A stretch of 48,444 bases of DNA from Klebsiella pneumoniae (GCA_945876945.1 CAMCQE010000014.1:1-48444); one strand, 5' to 3'; counted from the stretch's first letter, positions 1-7,991 are shown. Notes: generated from the letters alone by a model not told the origin. Program-made: numbers and translations.

Positions 1-1
1 G

Positions 2-469
2 GTCGATGCGTTCGCCGAAACGCATCTGCTCGATCTCTTGTCCCGCACCGTGTACGGCTGGTTTGGCGCGCACCTCGAACCGGTGGCGCTCACCATCCTC
101 GCCGCCGTGGGCGCGTTGTCCAGCGTGCTGGCCAATATCCCGGTGGTCGCCGGCATGCTGATTCTGGTGAAAGGCTTTCTGGTCACCGCGCAGCTGGTGC
201 CCGAAGAAGCGCTAGGTTCGCTGTTCACGGCCTGGCCCGCGCACACCGTGCCGCTGTTTGTGGCGATGATGTTTGCCGGTACCTTGGGCGGCAACGCCAC
301 GCTGGTCGGCGCCGCGGCCAACATCGTCGCCGCCGGCATCTGCCGCAATCACGGCGAGCAAGTCAGCTTTGGCCGCTTCCTGCGCTATGGCCTGCCTATC
401 ACCATCGGCCAGCTGCTGGCCTCGGCGCTGTACGTGCTCGCGATGTTCTGGCTGCCGGGCTTTCGCTAA
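2..469 (+). CDS. SLC13/ArsB-type anion permease, C-terminal part (5' end outside window)
   Basis: The open frame enters from the left edge, so only about the last 155 residues are present. They are strongly hydrophobic, with several membrane segments. A segment reading SSVLANIPVV is followed by GTLGGNATLVGAAANIVAA, then a short hydrophilic turn and SFGRFLRYGLP. This pattern of an N-rich re-entrant loop and a GN-x-TL-x-G-x-AANI element is typical of the C-terminal half of the ArsB/NhaD and SLC13 ion transporter superfamily. Substrate cannot be told from this part (arsenite, dicarboxylate, sulfate and Na+/H+ exchange all occur in the superfamily). An inverted-repeat element starts 6 bases after the stop codon. 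Confidence 0.75.
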   Translation, partial: VDAFAETHLLDLLSRTVYGWFGAHLEPVALTILAAVGALSSVLANIPVVAGMLILVKGFLVTAQLVPEEALGSLFTAWPAHTVPLFVAMMFAGTLGGNATLVGAAANIVAAGICRNHGEQVSFGRFLRYGLPITIGQLLASALYVLAMFWLPGFR

Positions 470-474
470 ATCGT

Positions 475-544
475 TTGGGGTCAGCGTAAACACTCGCTGC
501 CCAAGCGCACGACAGCTGATATTTGATTTTTACGCTGACCCCAA
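475..544. repeat. Inverted-repeat element, copy 1 (perfect 16-bp arms)
   Basis: Left arm TTGGGGTCAGCGTAAA at 475-490 and its exact reverse complement at 529-544 enclose 38 bases. It lies 6 bases after the permease stop codon and 12 bases before the flavin reductase start. The same arm recurs at 45432 and in degenerate form at 1251. Elements with GGGGTCAG(A/C)GTA arms are common in proteobacterial genomes and may be miniature transposable or REP-like units. A terminator role is possible because RNA from either strand would fold into a long hairpin. Confidence 0.85.
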
Positions 545-556
545 CCGGGAGCTTAT

Positions 557-1234
557 ATGCACTATTCACTGGAAGACCCCCTGGAACACCGCAAGCACGG
601 CATGCGGCACGACCCGTTCAAAGCGCTGGTCGCGCCACGCCCGATCGGCTGGATCGGCTCGGTGAGCAAAGCCGGCGTGCTCAATCTGGCGCCGTATAGT
701 TTTTTCAACGCGGTATGCGACGCGCCCCCCATGGTGATGTTCTCGTCGGTGGGCCGCAAAGACAGCGTGAATAACATCGAAGAAACGGGCGAGTTCACCT
801 GCTCGATGGCGACTGAAGCGCTGGTCGACGGCATGAATTTAAGCTCAGCGCCCGTCGCGGCGAACGTCGACGAACACGCACTGGCGAAGCTCGCTACCGC
901 CACGTCCTTGGTGGTGAAGCCGCCACGAGTTGCGCAAAGCCCTTCCGCGCTGGAATGCCGGCTGTGGAAGATGATCTCGCTGCCCCGCATCGATGAAAGC
1001 AAACCGGAAATCGTGATGGTGTTTGGGCAGGTCGTCGCCATCTACATCGACGACACCTACGTCGAGGGCGGCATTGTGAATACCGGGGCCATGCGTCCGC
1101 TCGCGCGGATGGGCTATATGGACTATTCGGTGGTGCGACCCGACACCGTGATCACGCTGAACCGGCCGGTGGCGAGCGCCGACAAACAGAGCGCGACGGT
1201 GCAACCCGGACCTTGGGACGGTGTGTATCGGTAG
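557..1234 (+). CDS. Flavin reductase-like (FMN-binding split barrel) protein
   Basis: This 225-residue soluble protein has the flavin reductase-like split-barrel fold. The N-terminal RPIGWIGSVSKAGVLNLAPYSFFN stretch in two parts (PRPIGWI and NLAPYSFFN) is the usual signature of the DIM6/NTAB family, in which FMN binds between two subunits. Later GQVVAIYIDD and PLARMGYMDY segments also match the family. A GGGAG ribosome-binding site precedes the ATG. Family members either supply reduced flavin to two-component monooxygenases or act as stand-alone FMN oxidoreductases. The divergently placed phenylacetate genes beyond the paaR repressor suggest, but do not show, a link to aromatic metabolism. 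Convergent with paaR. Confidence 0.8.
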   Translation: MHYSLEDPLEHRKHGMRHDPFKALVAPRPIGWIGSVSKAGVLNLAPYSFFNAVCDAPPMVMFSSVGRKDSVNNIEETGEFTCSMATEALVDGMNLSSAPVAANVDEHALAKLATATSLVVKPPRVAQSPSALECRLWKMISLPRIDESKPEIVMVFGQVVAIYIDDTYVEGGIVNTGAMRPLARMGYMDYSVVRPDTVITLNRPVASADKQSATVQPGPWDGVYR

Positions 1235-1250
1235 CGGCTGTCAGGTGAGT

Positions 1251-1294
1251 TTGAGGTCAAGGTAAGACAGGTCATTTCTACGCTGAGCCCCGCT
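1251..1294. repeat. Inverted-repeat element, copy 3 (degenerate)
   Basis: TTGAGGTCAAGGTAAG at 1251-1266 matches the arm of the element at 475 in 12 of 16 positions. The opposite strand arm TCTACGCTGAGCCCCG at about 1277-1292 also matches in about 12 of 16. The space between arms is about 10 bases. It sits in the convergent gap between the flavin reductase gene and paaR, so it is also at gene ends. Recognised only by comparison with the two better copies. Confidence 0.5.
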
Positions 1295-1316
1295 GGGCCA
1301 AGCGTGCCAAATGAGG

Positions 1317-1916
1317 TTATGAACGCGCGACTTCGCCCAAACCCCCGCGCACGAAGTCGCTCACCAGCCGCGCCATCTGCGCGTAGTCGAGCGCGCCGTC
1401 GTCCTGAAACCAGGTGAAGAGCCAGTTGATCATGCCGAACAAGAGCATGGTCAGCGGCTTCTCCAGTTGCTTGGCGGCGAGCGTGGGATGGGCCTCGGCG
1501 ATCGCGCCGGCGAAGGCGGCCACGACTTTGCGCTCCTTGCCGCGAATGCGACGCTGGTCTTTGGCGTCGAGGTATTTGAGGTCCTGCACCAACACCTGAT
1601 GGTGGCACTGCGCGCTGGCGTATTCGTTGACGATGCGCTCAATCAGCGTGTTGAGCCGCGCGCCCGGCGGTAGCGCCGCCACGGCGACGTCGCCGACCAG
1701 CGCGAGCAGCCGATCGATATGTCCTTCGGCGATCGCCACCAGCAGCTGATATTTGTCTTCGTAGTAGTGATAGAGCAGCGCCTTCGACACGCCGGCGGCG
1801 GTCGCCAGCTCCAGCATCGAGGTGCCCTGAAAGCCGCGCTCGGCAAACAGGCGTGCGGCATGCTCGAGCAACGCAGCCTGCTGCTCGGCGTAATTCGCAG
1901 CGCGGCCGCGGGCCAT
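1317..1916 (-). CDS. paaR: TetR-family repressor of the phenylacetate operon
   Basis: This 199-residue protein has a TetR N-terminal helix-turn-helix (about residues 12-58: LFAERGFQGTSMLELATAAGVSKALLYHYYEDK in parts) and a variable helical ligand domain. Its ATG shares one base with the TAA stop of paaE (TAATG), so it is the last, translationally coupled gene of the paa operon; longer upstream readings would run inside paaE. TetR-type PaaR proteins that end or flank paa operons are known in betaproteobacteria, where phenylacetyl-CoA is the usual inducer. The palindrome TGACCGATTGGTCA in front of paaI is the likely operator, which would make the circuit autoregulatory. Family assignment is firm; the role rests on context. 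Confidence 0.8.
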   Translation of the reverse strand: MARGRAANYAEQQAALLEHAARLFAERGFQGTSMLELATAAGVSKALLYHYYEDKYQLLVAIAEGHIDRLLALVGDVAVAALPPGARLNTLIERIVNEYASAQCHHQVLVQDLKYLDAKDQRRIRGKERKVVAAFAGAIAEAHPTLAAKQLEKPLTMLLFGMINWLFTWFQDDGALDYAQMARLVSDFVRGGLGEVARS

Positions 1917-2983
1917 TAGCGGTCGTCGAAGCTGATGGTCACCTTCTCGCTGGTGGGATGCGCCTGACAGGTGAGCACAAAACCGGCGTCGAGATCGGAC
2001 TGCATCAGCGCGAAGTTGCGCGTCATGTGCACCGTGCCTTCCTTCAGCCGCGCCCGACAGGTGGAGCACACGCCGGACTTGCAGGAGAAGGGCAAGTCGA
2101 GCCCGGCGTCGCGCGCAGCGTCGAGGATCGAGACCCCGTCGGTGGCGAGGCGCAGTTCGCGCGTCACGCCATCGGCAATCACGGTGACTCGCGCCTCCGG
2201 CCCCTGCGCGGCCGGCGCGCGCTCGGTCGCCGGCACCACATCCACGCCAAAGCGCTCGACGTGAATCGCATCCTCAGCGATACCGGCTTCACGCAGCACC
2301 GGCACCAAGGCATCCAGCATCGCGTTGGGCCCGCACAGAAATACGTCATCCAAAGTCTGCGGCGGAATGAGCACGCTTAAAAAATCGCGCAGTTTGTCCG
2401 CGTCCAGCCGCCCGTTCGCCAGCGCAATTTCCTGCGGCTCGCGCGAAAACACGTGATGCAGGGAAAAGCGCTGCAGATAGGTGTTTTTAAGGTCTTCCAG
2501 ATCTTCGCGAAACATCACCGACGAGAAGCGCCGGTTGCCATAGAGCAGGGTCACCTGACTGTGCGGCTCCACGCTCAGCACCGAGCGCGCGATCGACAGC
2601 AGCGGCGTGATGCCGCTGCCGGCGGCGATCAGCAAATAGTGTTTGGCGTGCGCGGCGTCGAGTAGCGGGAAAAAACTGCCGTCCGGCGTCATGCATTCCA
2701 GTATGTCGCCCGCGCGGAGCGATTCGGTGGCCCAGGTCGAGAACGCGCCGCCCGGCACGCTGCGAATCCCGAGCCGCCATTGGTCGTCCAGCACGCCCGA
2801 GCACAGCGAGTAGCTGCGGCGTTCGTCCACCCCGTTCAGCTCCCGACGCAGCGTAAGGTGCTGGCCCGGCTTGAAGGCGAACACGGCTTTGAGATCGGCC
2901 GGCACGGCGAGACGAACGGCGACCGCGTCTTCCGCTTCGCGGGTCACGGCAGCAACGGGGATGGGATGAAAGTGTTGGGCCAT
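1916..2983 (-). CDS. paaE: Phenylacetyl-CoA epoxidase reductase subunit PaaE
   Basis: The 355-residue protein moves electrons from NAD(P)H to the di-iron centre of PaaA. It has the ferredoxin-NADP reductase layout followed by a plant-type 2Fe-2S domain: flavin-binding RSYSL at 56-60, nucleotide-binding AGSGITP at 121-127, CGPN near 217, and cluster cysteines C301, C306, C309 and C339 (C-x4-C-x2-C plus a distal Cys). The ATG at 2983 is 4 bases after the paaD stop; the frame stays open upstream but that part lies inside paaD. Length matches E. coli PaaE (about 356). The downstream paaR gene overlaps it by one base. Confidence 0.95.
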   Translation of the reverse strand: MAQHFHPIPVAAVTREAEDAVAVRLAVPADLKAVFAFKPGQHLTLRRELNGVDERRSYSLCSGVLDDQWRLGIRSVPGGAFSTWATESLRAGDILECMTPDGSFFPLLDAAHAKHYLLIAAGSGITPLLSIARSVLSVEPHSQVTLLYGNRRFSSVMFREDLEDLKNTYLQRFSLHHVFSREPQEIALANGRLDADKLRDFLSVLIPPQTLDDVFLCGPNAMLDALVPVLREAGIAEDAIHVERFGVDVVPATERAPAAQGPEARVTVIADGVTRELRLATDGVSILDAARDAGLDLPFSCKSGVCSTCRARLKEGTVHMTRNFALMQSDLDAGFVLTCQAHPTSEKVTISFDDR

Positions 2984-2987
2984 GGCG

Positions 2988-3473
2988 CTAAATCGGTTTG
3001 AAGTATTCGAAGGGTTCAAGACACGCGAGGCAGCGATGCAGCGCCTTGCAGGCGGTGGCGCCAAAAGCCGAGATCTCCTCGGTGCGCGTGCTGTCGCAAC
3101 GCGGGCAGCGAATGCGCGGATGAAACGTGATGGGCTTGACACCCGGCGCCAGCGTGCCCGGCGGCGCGATGCCGTGGCGTTTCAACTTGGCTTTGGTGTC
3201 ATCGCTCAGCCAGTCGGTGCTCCAGGCGGGCACCAGCGTGATTGAGATCTCCACTTCGCGCGCCCCTGCGGCCATCAGCGCGGTGTGGATGTCTTCGCGA
3301 ATGACGTCGGTCGCGGGGCAGCCGCCGTAGGTCGGGGTGACGGTGACGCGCACGACGTCGTCGTTAATGTTCACCTCGCGCACAATCCCCAACTCGGTGA
3401 TCGAAATCGCGGGGAGCTCCGGGTCGGGCACACCCGCCAACACCTGCCACACGGTGTCGAGCGCGAGTGTCAC
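2988..3473 (-). CDS. paaD: PaaD, MIP18/SufT-like maturation protein of phenylacetyl-CoA epoxidase
   Basis: This 161-residue protein has an N-terminal DUF59 (MIP18-like) domain with VPDPELP and the TPTYGGCPATD segment. Its C-terminal zinc-ribbon-like tail has CPRC and CLAC pairs plus a middle Cys. PaaD is needed for an active epoxidase in other bacteria and is thought to help iron-sulfur or di-iron assembly rather than to be a stable subunit. The GTG start is chosen because GTGA overlaps the paaC stop by 4 bases, a common coupling arrangement; an adjacent upstream GTG is equally in frame. E. coli PaaD is about 165 residues. Confidence 0.92.
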   Translation of the reverse strand: MTLALDTVWQVLAGVPDPELPAISITELGIVREVNINDDVVRVTVTPTYGGCPATDVIREDIHTALMAAGAREVEISITLVPAWSTDWLSDDTKAKLKRHGIAPPGTLAPGVKPITFHPRIRCPRCDSTRTEEISAFGATACKALHRCLACLEPFEYFKPI

Positions 3474-4243
3474 CACTGCGCGCCCGGATGCGCGCGCGCC
3501 ACCGACTGCATTTCTGCCAGCACGTAGTCCATGGCCTCGCTGTGCTGACCGCGTCGGCCGCTGGAGCGAAACGGCGTGCTCGCCGGCAACGACAAGGTGG
3601 CCTCTGCCAGCACCGCCTGCACCTGCGCGGTCCACGCGTCGTGCAGACTGCTCGGTAACGGGCCAATGCCGGCGGCCGCCGCGGCGAGGTCGATGTCGTC
3701 GTCAACGCAGAGTTCGTTGGTATAGGGCAGCAGATAGTTCAGCGCGCGCTGCATCCGCGCGTGGGAGTCTGCGGTGCCGTCGCCCAGACGCACCACCCAG
3801 CCGGCCAGATGCTCGCAGTGATAGCGGGTTTCCTTGCTGCTTTTCTCGGCAATCGCCGCCAGCGCCGCGTCCTTTGAGGCGCTCAACGCCGTCCACAGCT
3901 GCGCCTGCCACGCGACGTAGAAAAACGTCCGCAGGCAGGTTTGCGCGAAGTCGCCGTTGGGTAACTCGCACAGCGTGGGATTGTGGAACTGGCTCGCATC
4001 GCGCCAATAGGCGAGCGCGTCTTCATCACGCCCTTGGCCTTCGAGCGCGCCAGCGTGGCTCAACAGCAAGCGCGCCTGCCCGAGCAAATCGAGCGCGACA
4101 TTGGTGAGCGCGATATCAGGTTCCAGCGCGGGGCCGTGGCCACAGCATTCGGACAAACGCTGGGCGAGGATGAGCGAGCCATCGGCGATGCGCAGGACGT
4201 AGGGCACATGCGCGGGGTTCAAGGCGGCAATCGAAGCGTTCAT
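3470..4243 (-). CDS. paaC: Phenylacetyl-CoA epoxidase structural subunit PaaC
   Basis: The 257-residue all-helical protein is the structural partner of PaaA in the PaaABCE ring 1,2-epoxidase. It is a ferritin-like paralogue of PaaA that has lost the metal site. Recognisable segments are LRIADGSLILAQRLSEW-like (here ILAQRLSECCGHGP), LTNVALDLLGQAR, and the AEKSSKETRYH element. Length is close to E. coli PaaC (248). It begins 6 bases downstream of the paaB stop codon and its stop is overlapped by paaD. Confidence 0.95.
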   Translation of the reverse strand: MNASIAALNPAHVPYVLRIADGSLILAQRLSECCGHGPALEPDIALTNVALDLLGQARLLLSHAGALEGQGRDEDALAYWRDASQFHNPTLCELPNGDFAQTCLRTFFYVAWQAQLWTALSASKDAALAAIAEKSSKETRYHCEHLAGWVVRLGDGTADSHARMQRALNYLLPYTNELCVDDDIDLAAAAAGIGPLPSSLHDAWTAQVQAVLAEATLSLPASTPFRSSGRRGQHSEAMDYVLAEMQSVARAHPGAQW

Positions 4244-4249
4244 GGCGGA

Positions 4250-4540
4250 CTACATGTGGTCCACTTCATCCGGCAGTTCATAGAACGTGGGATGACGGTA
4301 GATTTTGTCGGCCATGGGGTCGAACAACGCGGCTTTGTCGGTCGGATCGGAAGCGTGAATGTGGTCGGCGCGCACCACCCAAATCGACACGCCTTCCTGA
4401 CGCCGCGTGTAGACGTCACGCGCCAGCTGCAGCGCCATCGCGCCGTCGGCGGCGTGCAGGCTGCCGCAGTGTTTGTGATCGAGTCCGGCGCGGCTGCGCA
4501 GGAAGACTTCCCACAGCGGCCATTCTTTGGTGTTGCTCAT
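4250..4540 (-). CDS. paaB: Phenylacetyl-CoA epoxidase subunit PaaB
   Basis: The 96-residue protein (E. coli PaaB is 95) shows the conserved WPLWEVFLRSRAGLDHKHCGS in two parts (WEVFLRS and HKHCGSLHA) and the IWVVRADHI segment. PaaB is a small subunit that bridges PaaAC heterodimers and is needed for stable assembly and turnover. The start chosen is the Met of MSNTKEW, 11 bases after the paaA stop; upstream in-frame Met codons would lie inside paaA and give a non-homologous leader. Confidence 0.95.
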   Translation of the reverse strand: MSNTKEWPLWEVFLRSRAGLDHKHCGSLHAADGAMALQLARDVYTRRQEGVSIWVVRADHIHASDPTDKAALFDPMADKIYRHPTFYELPDEVDHM

Positions 4541-4551
4541 TGCGGTTTCCT

Positions 4552-5553
4552 TCAGGCTGCGGCGGCCACGCGGGCGGCCTGTTTCTGGGCATGGGCCAGC
4601 GCCGCTTCGCGCACCCAGGCGCCTTCTTCCCACGCATCAACCCGCGCCTGCAGGCGCTCTTTGTTGCAGGGGCCGTGGCCGTTCACTACGTTCCAGAATT
4701 CCGACCAGTCGATGGCGCCGAAGTCGTAATGACCACGCGCTTCGTTGTAGCGCAAGTCTGGATCCGGGAAGGTCACGCCCAGCAGTTCGCCCTGCGGCAT
4801 GGTGGCGTCCACAAACTGCTGGCGCAGTTCATCGTTGGAAATCCGCTTGATGCCCCACTTCATGGACAGCTCGGAGTTTTGCGAGTCCTTGTCGTGCGGG
4901 CCAAACATCATCAGCACCGGCCACCACCAGCGATTGACCGCGTCCTGCAGCATCGCGCGCTGCGCCTCGCTGCCTTTGGACAATGCCAGTAGCAAGTCGA
5001 AACCCTGCCGCTGATGAAACGACTCTTCCTTGCAGATGCGCACCATCGCGCGCGCGTACGGCCCGTAGGAGCAACGGCAGAGCGGCACCTGATTCATGAT
5101 CGCCGCGCCATCCACCAGCCAGCCAATCACGCCGATGTCGGCCCAGGTCAGCGTGGGGTAATTGAAGATGGACGAGTACTTGGCCTTGCCGGTATGTAGC
5201 GCGTCCAGCATCTGGTCGCGCGAGGTGCCGAGCGTTTCGGCGGCGGCGTAGAGATAGAGCCCGTGCCCGCCTTCGTCCTGAATCTTCGCCAGCAAAATAG
5301 TTTTGCGCTTCAGGCTGGGCGCGCGGGTCACCCAGTTGCCTTCGGGCAGCATGCCGACGATTTCTGAATGCGCGTGCTGGCTGATCTGGCGCACCAGCGT
5401 TTTGCGATACGCCTCCGGCATCCAGTCTTTGGCTTCCACGATTTCGCCGCGACCGGCGCGCTCGTTGAACTCGGCTTCGCGCGCCTGCTCGTTAATCGCA
5501 GGGACCGCGGTGGGACCGTCGGTGTTGGGAATGTCCATGGCTTGGGTATACAT
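4552..5553 (-). CDS. paaA: Phenylacetyl-CoA epoxidase catalytic di-iron subunit PaaA
   Basis: This 333-residue ferritin-like subunit carries the di-iron centre that epoxidises the ring of phenylacetyl-CoA. Ligand motifs are visible: Glu64 in HSEIVG, Glu94-x-x-His97 in QDEGGHGLY, and Glu177-x-x-His180 in [10 protein letters not shown]. It is about 20 residues longer than E. coli PaaA, with extra residues at both ends. The ATG at 5553 is preceded by AGGAAG at 7 bases. It lies between paaK and paaB on the same strand, and all intergenic gaps in the operon are short. Confidence 0.96.
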   Translation of the reverse strand: MYTQAMDIPNTDGPTAVPAINEQAREAEFNERAGRGEIVEAKDWMPEAYRKTLVRQISQHAHSEIVGMLPEGNWVTRAPSLKRKTILLAKIQDEGGHGLYLYAAAETLGTSRDQMLDALHTGKAKYSSIFNYPTLTWADIGVIGWLVDGAAIMNQVPLCRCSYGPYARAMVRICKEESFHQRQGFDLLLALSKGSEAQRAMLQDAVNRWWWPVLMMFGPHDKDSQNSELSMKWGIKRISNDELRQQFVDATMPQGELLGVTFPDPDLRYNEARGHYDFGAIDWSEFWNVVNGHGPCNKERLQARVDAWEEGAWVREAALAHAQKQAARVAAAA

Positions 5554-5585
5554 CGTGCTTCCTCAAACGTACTGGCAACGTGGGA

Positions 5586-6896
5586 TCAGGTGTCGTTTCT
5601 GCGATCGAATACGCGCCGCGCCTTGCCCACGCTCACACGCTCAATCGACATCGGATCGCGGACCGCAATCAAGGCCGAGATCCCAATCATTTCCTTCGCG
5701 CGATGCGCCAGCAGTTGGCCCAGCGCTTCGCGCTGCGGGCCAAACGAGGCGTCGCGCAGTTCCACTTCAATTTGGATGCGGTCGAGATGCCCGTCCTTGT
5801 CCACATGAATCAGGTAGTGCGGCGCAAGACCTTCGATCGCGCACACGAGCGCTTCGATTTGGGTGGGGAACACGTTCACGCCGCGAATGATCAGCATGTC
5901 GTCGGAACGGCCGGTGATCTTGCCGATGCGTCGCATATTGCGCGCGGTGGGCGGCAGCAGCCGCGTTAAGTCCCGCGTGCGATAGCGAATCACCGGCAGC
6001 GCTTCTTTGGTGAGCGTGGTGATCACCAGCTCGCCCAGTTCGCCGTCTGGCAGTATTTCGCCGGTTTCGGGGTCAATGATCTCGGGGTAGAAATGGTCTT
6101 CCCAAATCACCGGCCCGTCCTTGGTTTCCACACATTCGCAGGCCACGCCCGGCCCCATCACTTCGGACAGACCAAAGATGTCCACCGCGTCGATGCCGGT
6201 GCGCGCTTCGACTTCAGCGCGCATGGCTTCGGTCCAGGGCTCGGCGCCGAAAATGCCGAGCTTGAGCGAGGTGCTGCGCGGGTCGATGCCGGCGGCTGCC
6301 ATCGCGTCGATCAGCGTGAGCATGTAGGAGGGCGTGACAAGAATGAGGTCGGGTTTGAAATCGGTGATGAGCTGAATTTGTTTTTCGGTCTGCCCGCCGG
6401 ACATCGGCACCACCGAGCAGCCCAACCGCTCCGCGCCGTAGTGCGCGCCCAGGCCACCGGTGAAGAGCCCATAGCCGTAGGCCACGTGCGCGATGTCGCC
6501 GGCGCGACCGCCGGCGGCGTGAATCGAGCGGGCCATCAGATTAGCCCAGGTATCGATGTCCCTGGCCGTGTAACCCACCACCGTCGGCTTGCCGGTGGTG
6601 CCAGAAGAGGCGTGGATGCGCACCACCTGTTCGCGCGGCACGGCAAAGAGGCCGAAAGGATAGTTGGCGCGCAGATCGCTCTTGGTGGTGAAGGGAAAGC
6701 GCGCGAGGTCGCCGAGATCGCGCACCTCCTCCGGATTCGCGCCGGCCGCATCGAAGGCCTGCCGGTAGTGCGGCACGTTCTGGTAGACGTGCGCCAGCGT
6801 GGTCTTCAGCCGCGCCAGCTGCAACGCGCGGATTTCGTCGGTGCTCGCGACTTCAATCGCATCGCGCGCGCCGCGCCGGTCTTTATTCAGGCCCAT
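5586..6896 (-). CDS. paaK: Phenylacetate-CoA ligase
   Basis: The 436-residue adenylate-forming enzyme converts phenylacetate, CoA and ATP to phenylacetyl-CoA, the entry step of the pathway. The phosphate-binding loop SSGTTGKP is at residues 97-104, followed by the acceptor core (FGAEPWTEAMR, IFGLSEVMGPG) and the C-terminal GRSDDMLIIRGVNVFP hinge region. Length is the same as E. coli PaaK (437). The gene is second in the operon, 27 bases after paaI, and 32 bases before paaA. Confidence 0.96.
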   Translation of the reverse strand: MGLNKDRRGARDAIEVASTDEIRALQLARLKTTLAHVYQNVPHYRQAFDAAGANPEEVRDLGDLARFPFTTKSDLRANYPFGLFAVPREQVVRIHASSGTTGKPTVVGYTARDIDTWANLMARSIHAAGGRAGDIAHVAYGYGLFTGGLGAHYGAERLGCSVVPMSGGQTEKQIQLITDFKPDLILVTPSYMLTLIDAMAAAGIDPRSTSLKLGIFGAEPWTEAMRAEVEARTGIDAVDIFGLSEVMGPGVACECVETKDGPVIWEDHFYPEIIDPETGEILPDGELGELVITTLTKEALPVIRYRTRDLTRLLPPTARNMRRIGKITGRSDDMLIIRGVNVFPTQIEALVCAIEGLAPHYLIHVDKDGHLDRIQIEVELRDASFGPQREALGQLLAHRAKEMIGISALIAVRDPMSIERVSVGKARRVFDRRNDT

Positions 6897-6923
6897 CGCT
6901 GCTGTGTTCCTGGCTTATGGCTG

Positions 6924-7361
6924 TTAGGGCGCCGCAACCGGCTTGCCTTTAAGGGTGTAGGTGCGCCCGCGCATCACGGCAATCTGCACGCCCGCCTCGT
7001 TGCGCACGGTGACGTCGTAGAGGCCCAGTCGCCCGCCGCGCGAGACTTCTTCCGCTTCGGCGGTCAGCAGGTCGTTGAGCTTGGCCGAGTCGAGAAAATT
7101 GATTTCCAGCCCCGAAGCCACGGTCACTTCGTTATAGCTGTTCGACGCAAACGCCATCGCCGTATCCGCCAGCGTGGTGATGAAGCCGCCGTGGCAGATC
7201 GCAAAACCGTTCAGCATGTCCGGCCGCACCGTCATTGTCGCGGTGGCGCACCCCGGCGCGATGGCGGTGATCGCAATGCCCAAAGCCTGACCGGTGGCAT
7301 CTTGGGCCCACATGGCGTCGCGGGCGCGCTCGGCGGTTTGTTGGGGGGTGAGGGTGCTCAT
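6924..7361 (-). CDS. paaI: Hydroxyphenylacetyl-CoA thioesterase PaaI
   Basis: This 145-residue hot-dog-fold thioesterase releases CoA from ring-hydroxylated or stalled phenylacetyl-CoA intermediates. The NGFAICHGGFITTLAD element places Asn51, His57 and Asp66 with the same spacing as Asn46, His52 and Asp61 of the E. coli enzyme, Asp being catalytic. It is the first gene of the operon; a promoter and a TetR-type palindrome lie immediately upstream. Placing the thioesterase first, rather than after the epoxidase genes, differs from E. coli. Confidence 0.92.
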   Translation of the reverse strand: MSTLTPQQTAERARDAMWAQDATGQALGIAITAIAPGCATATMTVRPDMLNGFAICHGGFITTLADTAMAFASNSYNEVTVASGLEINFLDSAKLNDLLTAEAEEVSRGGRLGLYDVTVRNEAGVQIAVMRGRTYTLKGKPVAAP

Positions 7362-7380
7362 GGAAAGGGCCGCGTATTGT

Positions 7381-7394
7381 TGACCGATTGGTCA
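7381..7394. promoter_or_regulatory. Probable PaaR operator in front of paaI
   Basis: TGACCGATTGGTCA has perfect 5-bp outer arms (TGACC/GGTCA) and 12 of 14 symmetric positions. It is 20 bases upstream of the paaI start codon and would cover the transcription start of the promoter at 7399-7428. Short GACC/GGTC palindromes are typical TetR-family sites. I saw no second copy in the window, which fits one regulated operon. Confidence 0.6.
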
Positions 7395-7398
7395 GCGA

Positions 7399-7428
7399 AT
7401 TATGCAGGCGCCGATTTGAGTGTGGCAA
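7399..7428 (-). promoter_or_regulatory. Candidate sigma-70 promoter of the paa operon
   Basis: Read on the minus strand, TTGCCA (7423-7428) and CATAAT (7399-7404) are 18 bases apart. Initiation would fall at about 7392, inside the TGACCGATTGGTCA palindrome, a geometry suited to repression by steric blocking. Confidence 0.5.
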
Positions 7429-7468
7429 GCGGCAGGGTGGCGGAGATCGAAGGGCGTCGGCAAACAAG

Positions 7469-7504
7469 GCCGCCGGGTTGCTGACCTACCCGGCAGCCGG
7501 CGGC
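7469..7504 (-). terminator. Hairpin behind the broken secreted-protein gene
   Basis: Two alternative stems share this stretch: GCCGCCGG (7469-7476) with CCGGCGGC (7497-7504), and GCCGGGT (7472-7478) with ACCCGGC (7488-7494). On the minus strand the stem is followed by CTTGTTTG, a weak U-rich tail. It lies between the upstream gene's stop and the paaI promoter and could isolate paa from read-through. Confidence 0.4.
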
Positions 7505-7523
7505 TCAACGTTGGGGCGAAGCC

Positions 7524-7991
7524 CTAATCCAGGTTGTAGACGCTGCCCGTGAACGACATCGTGGCCAGTTCAACCACGCCCACCGAGAAGGTGCTCTTGC
7601 CTTCGGTGTTCACCCCAATGGTCTTCACTTCCCAGCGATGCTTGCCCAGCGCTTTCCGCGCCCCCTGAATTTTGGCCTCCATCAGCGAGCTATCGGGACG
7701 GAAGGCTCTGGCTTTTGCCATATATGGGCCGGTGGTGCCCTTGGCTTCCATGGGGCTCATGAAAGTGCCAGTGGCACCAACGGTCCCGAAAATCCCGACA
7801 TCCGTGGTGCTCTACGTATTCAAGGTGGTTCGGTCATCGAGATAGGTCACGGAGGTGACCTTGAAGGAGAAGTCCGAGATCTTGCCGCCGACGACGTCGG
7901 GTCCTTCGGCGTAGGCGGCAGTAGACAGACAAAGCAGCAAGCCCACAGCGCCCGCTGTGCGCTTAACAATTGAAGTGATTGGATGACTGAT
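7524..7991 (-). pseudogene. Small secreted protein gene with ATC in place of a start and an in-frame TAG
   Basis: One continuous minus frame encodes a signal peptide (SIVKRTAGAVGLLLCLSTAAYA, seen in parts) followed by about 125 residues rich in G, T, S and V, ending SFTGSVYNLD. Two faults are visible. AGGAG at 7999-8003 with a 7-base spacer points to an ATC codon at 7989-7991 where an ATG is expected. Codon 60 (7812-7814) is TAG, between TTLNT and STTDVGIFG; reading continues in the same frame to a TAA-type end at 7524. A C-to-T change of a CAG codon would explain the stop. I do not recognise the family. Alternatives are sequencing errors, or true non-canonical initiation plus readthrough. 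Confidence 0.6.

Noticed and set aside
6093-7484. A 463-codon plus-strand frame opposite paaK and paaI.
   Set aside because: Antisense to two well-identified genes, with His/Arg/Gly-rich composition typical of shadow frames.
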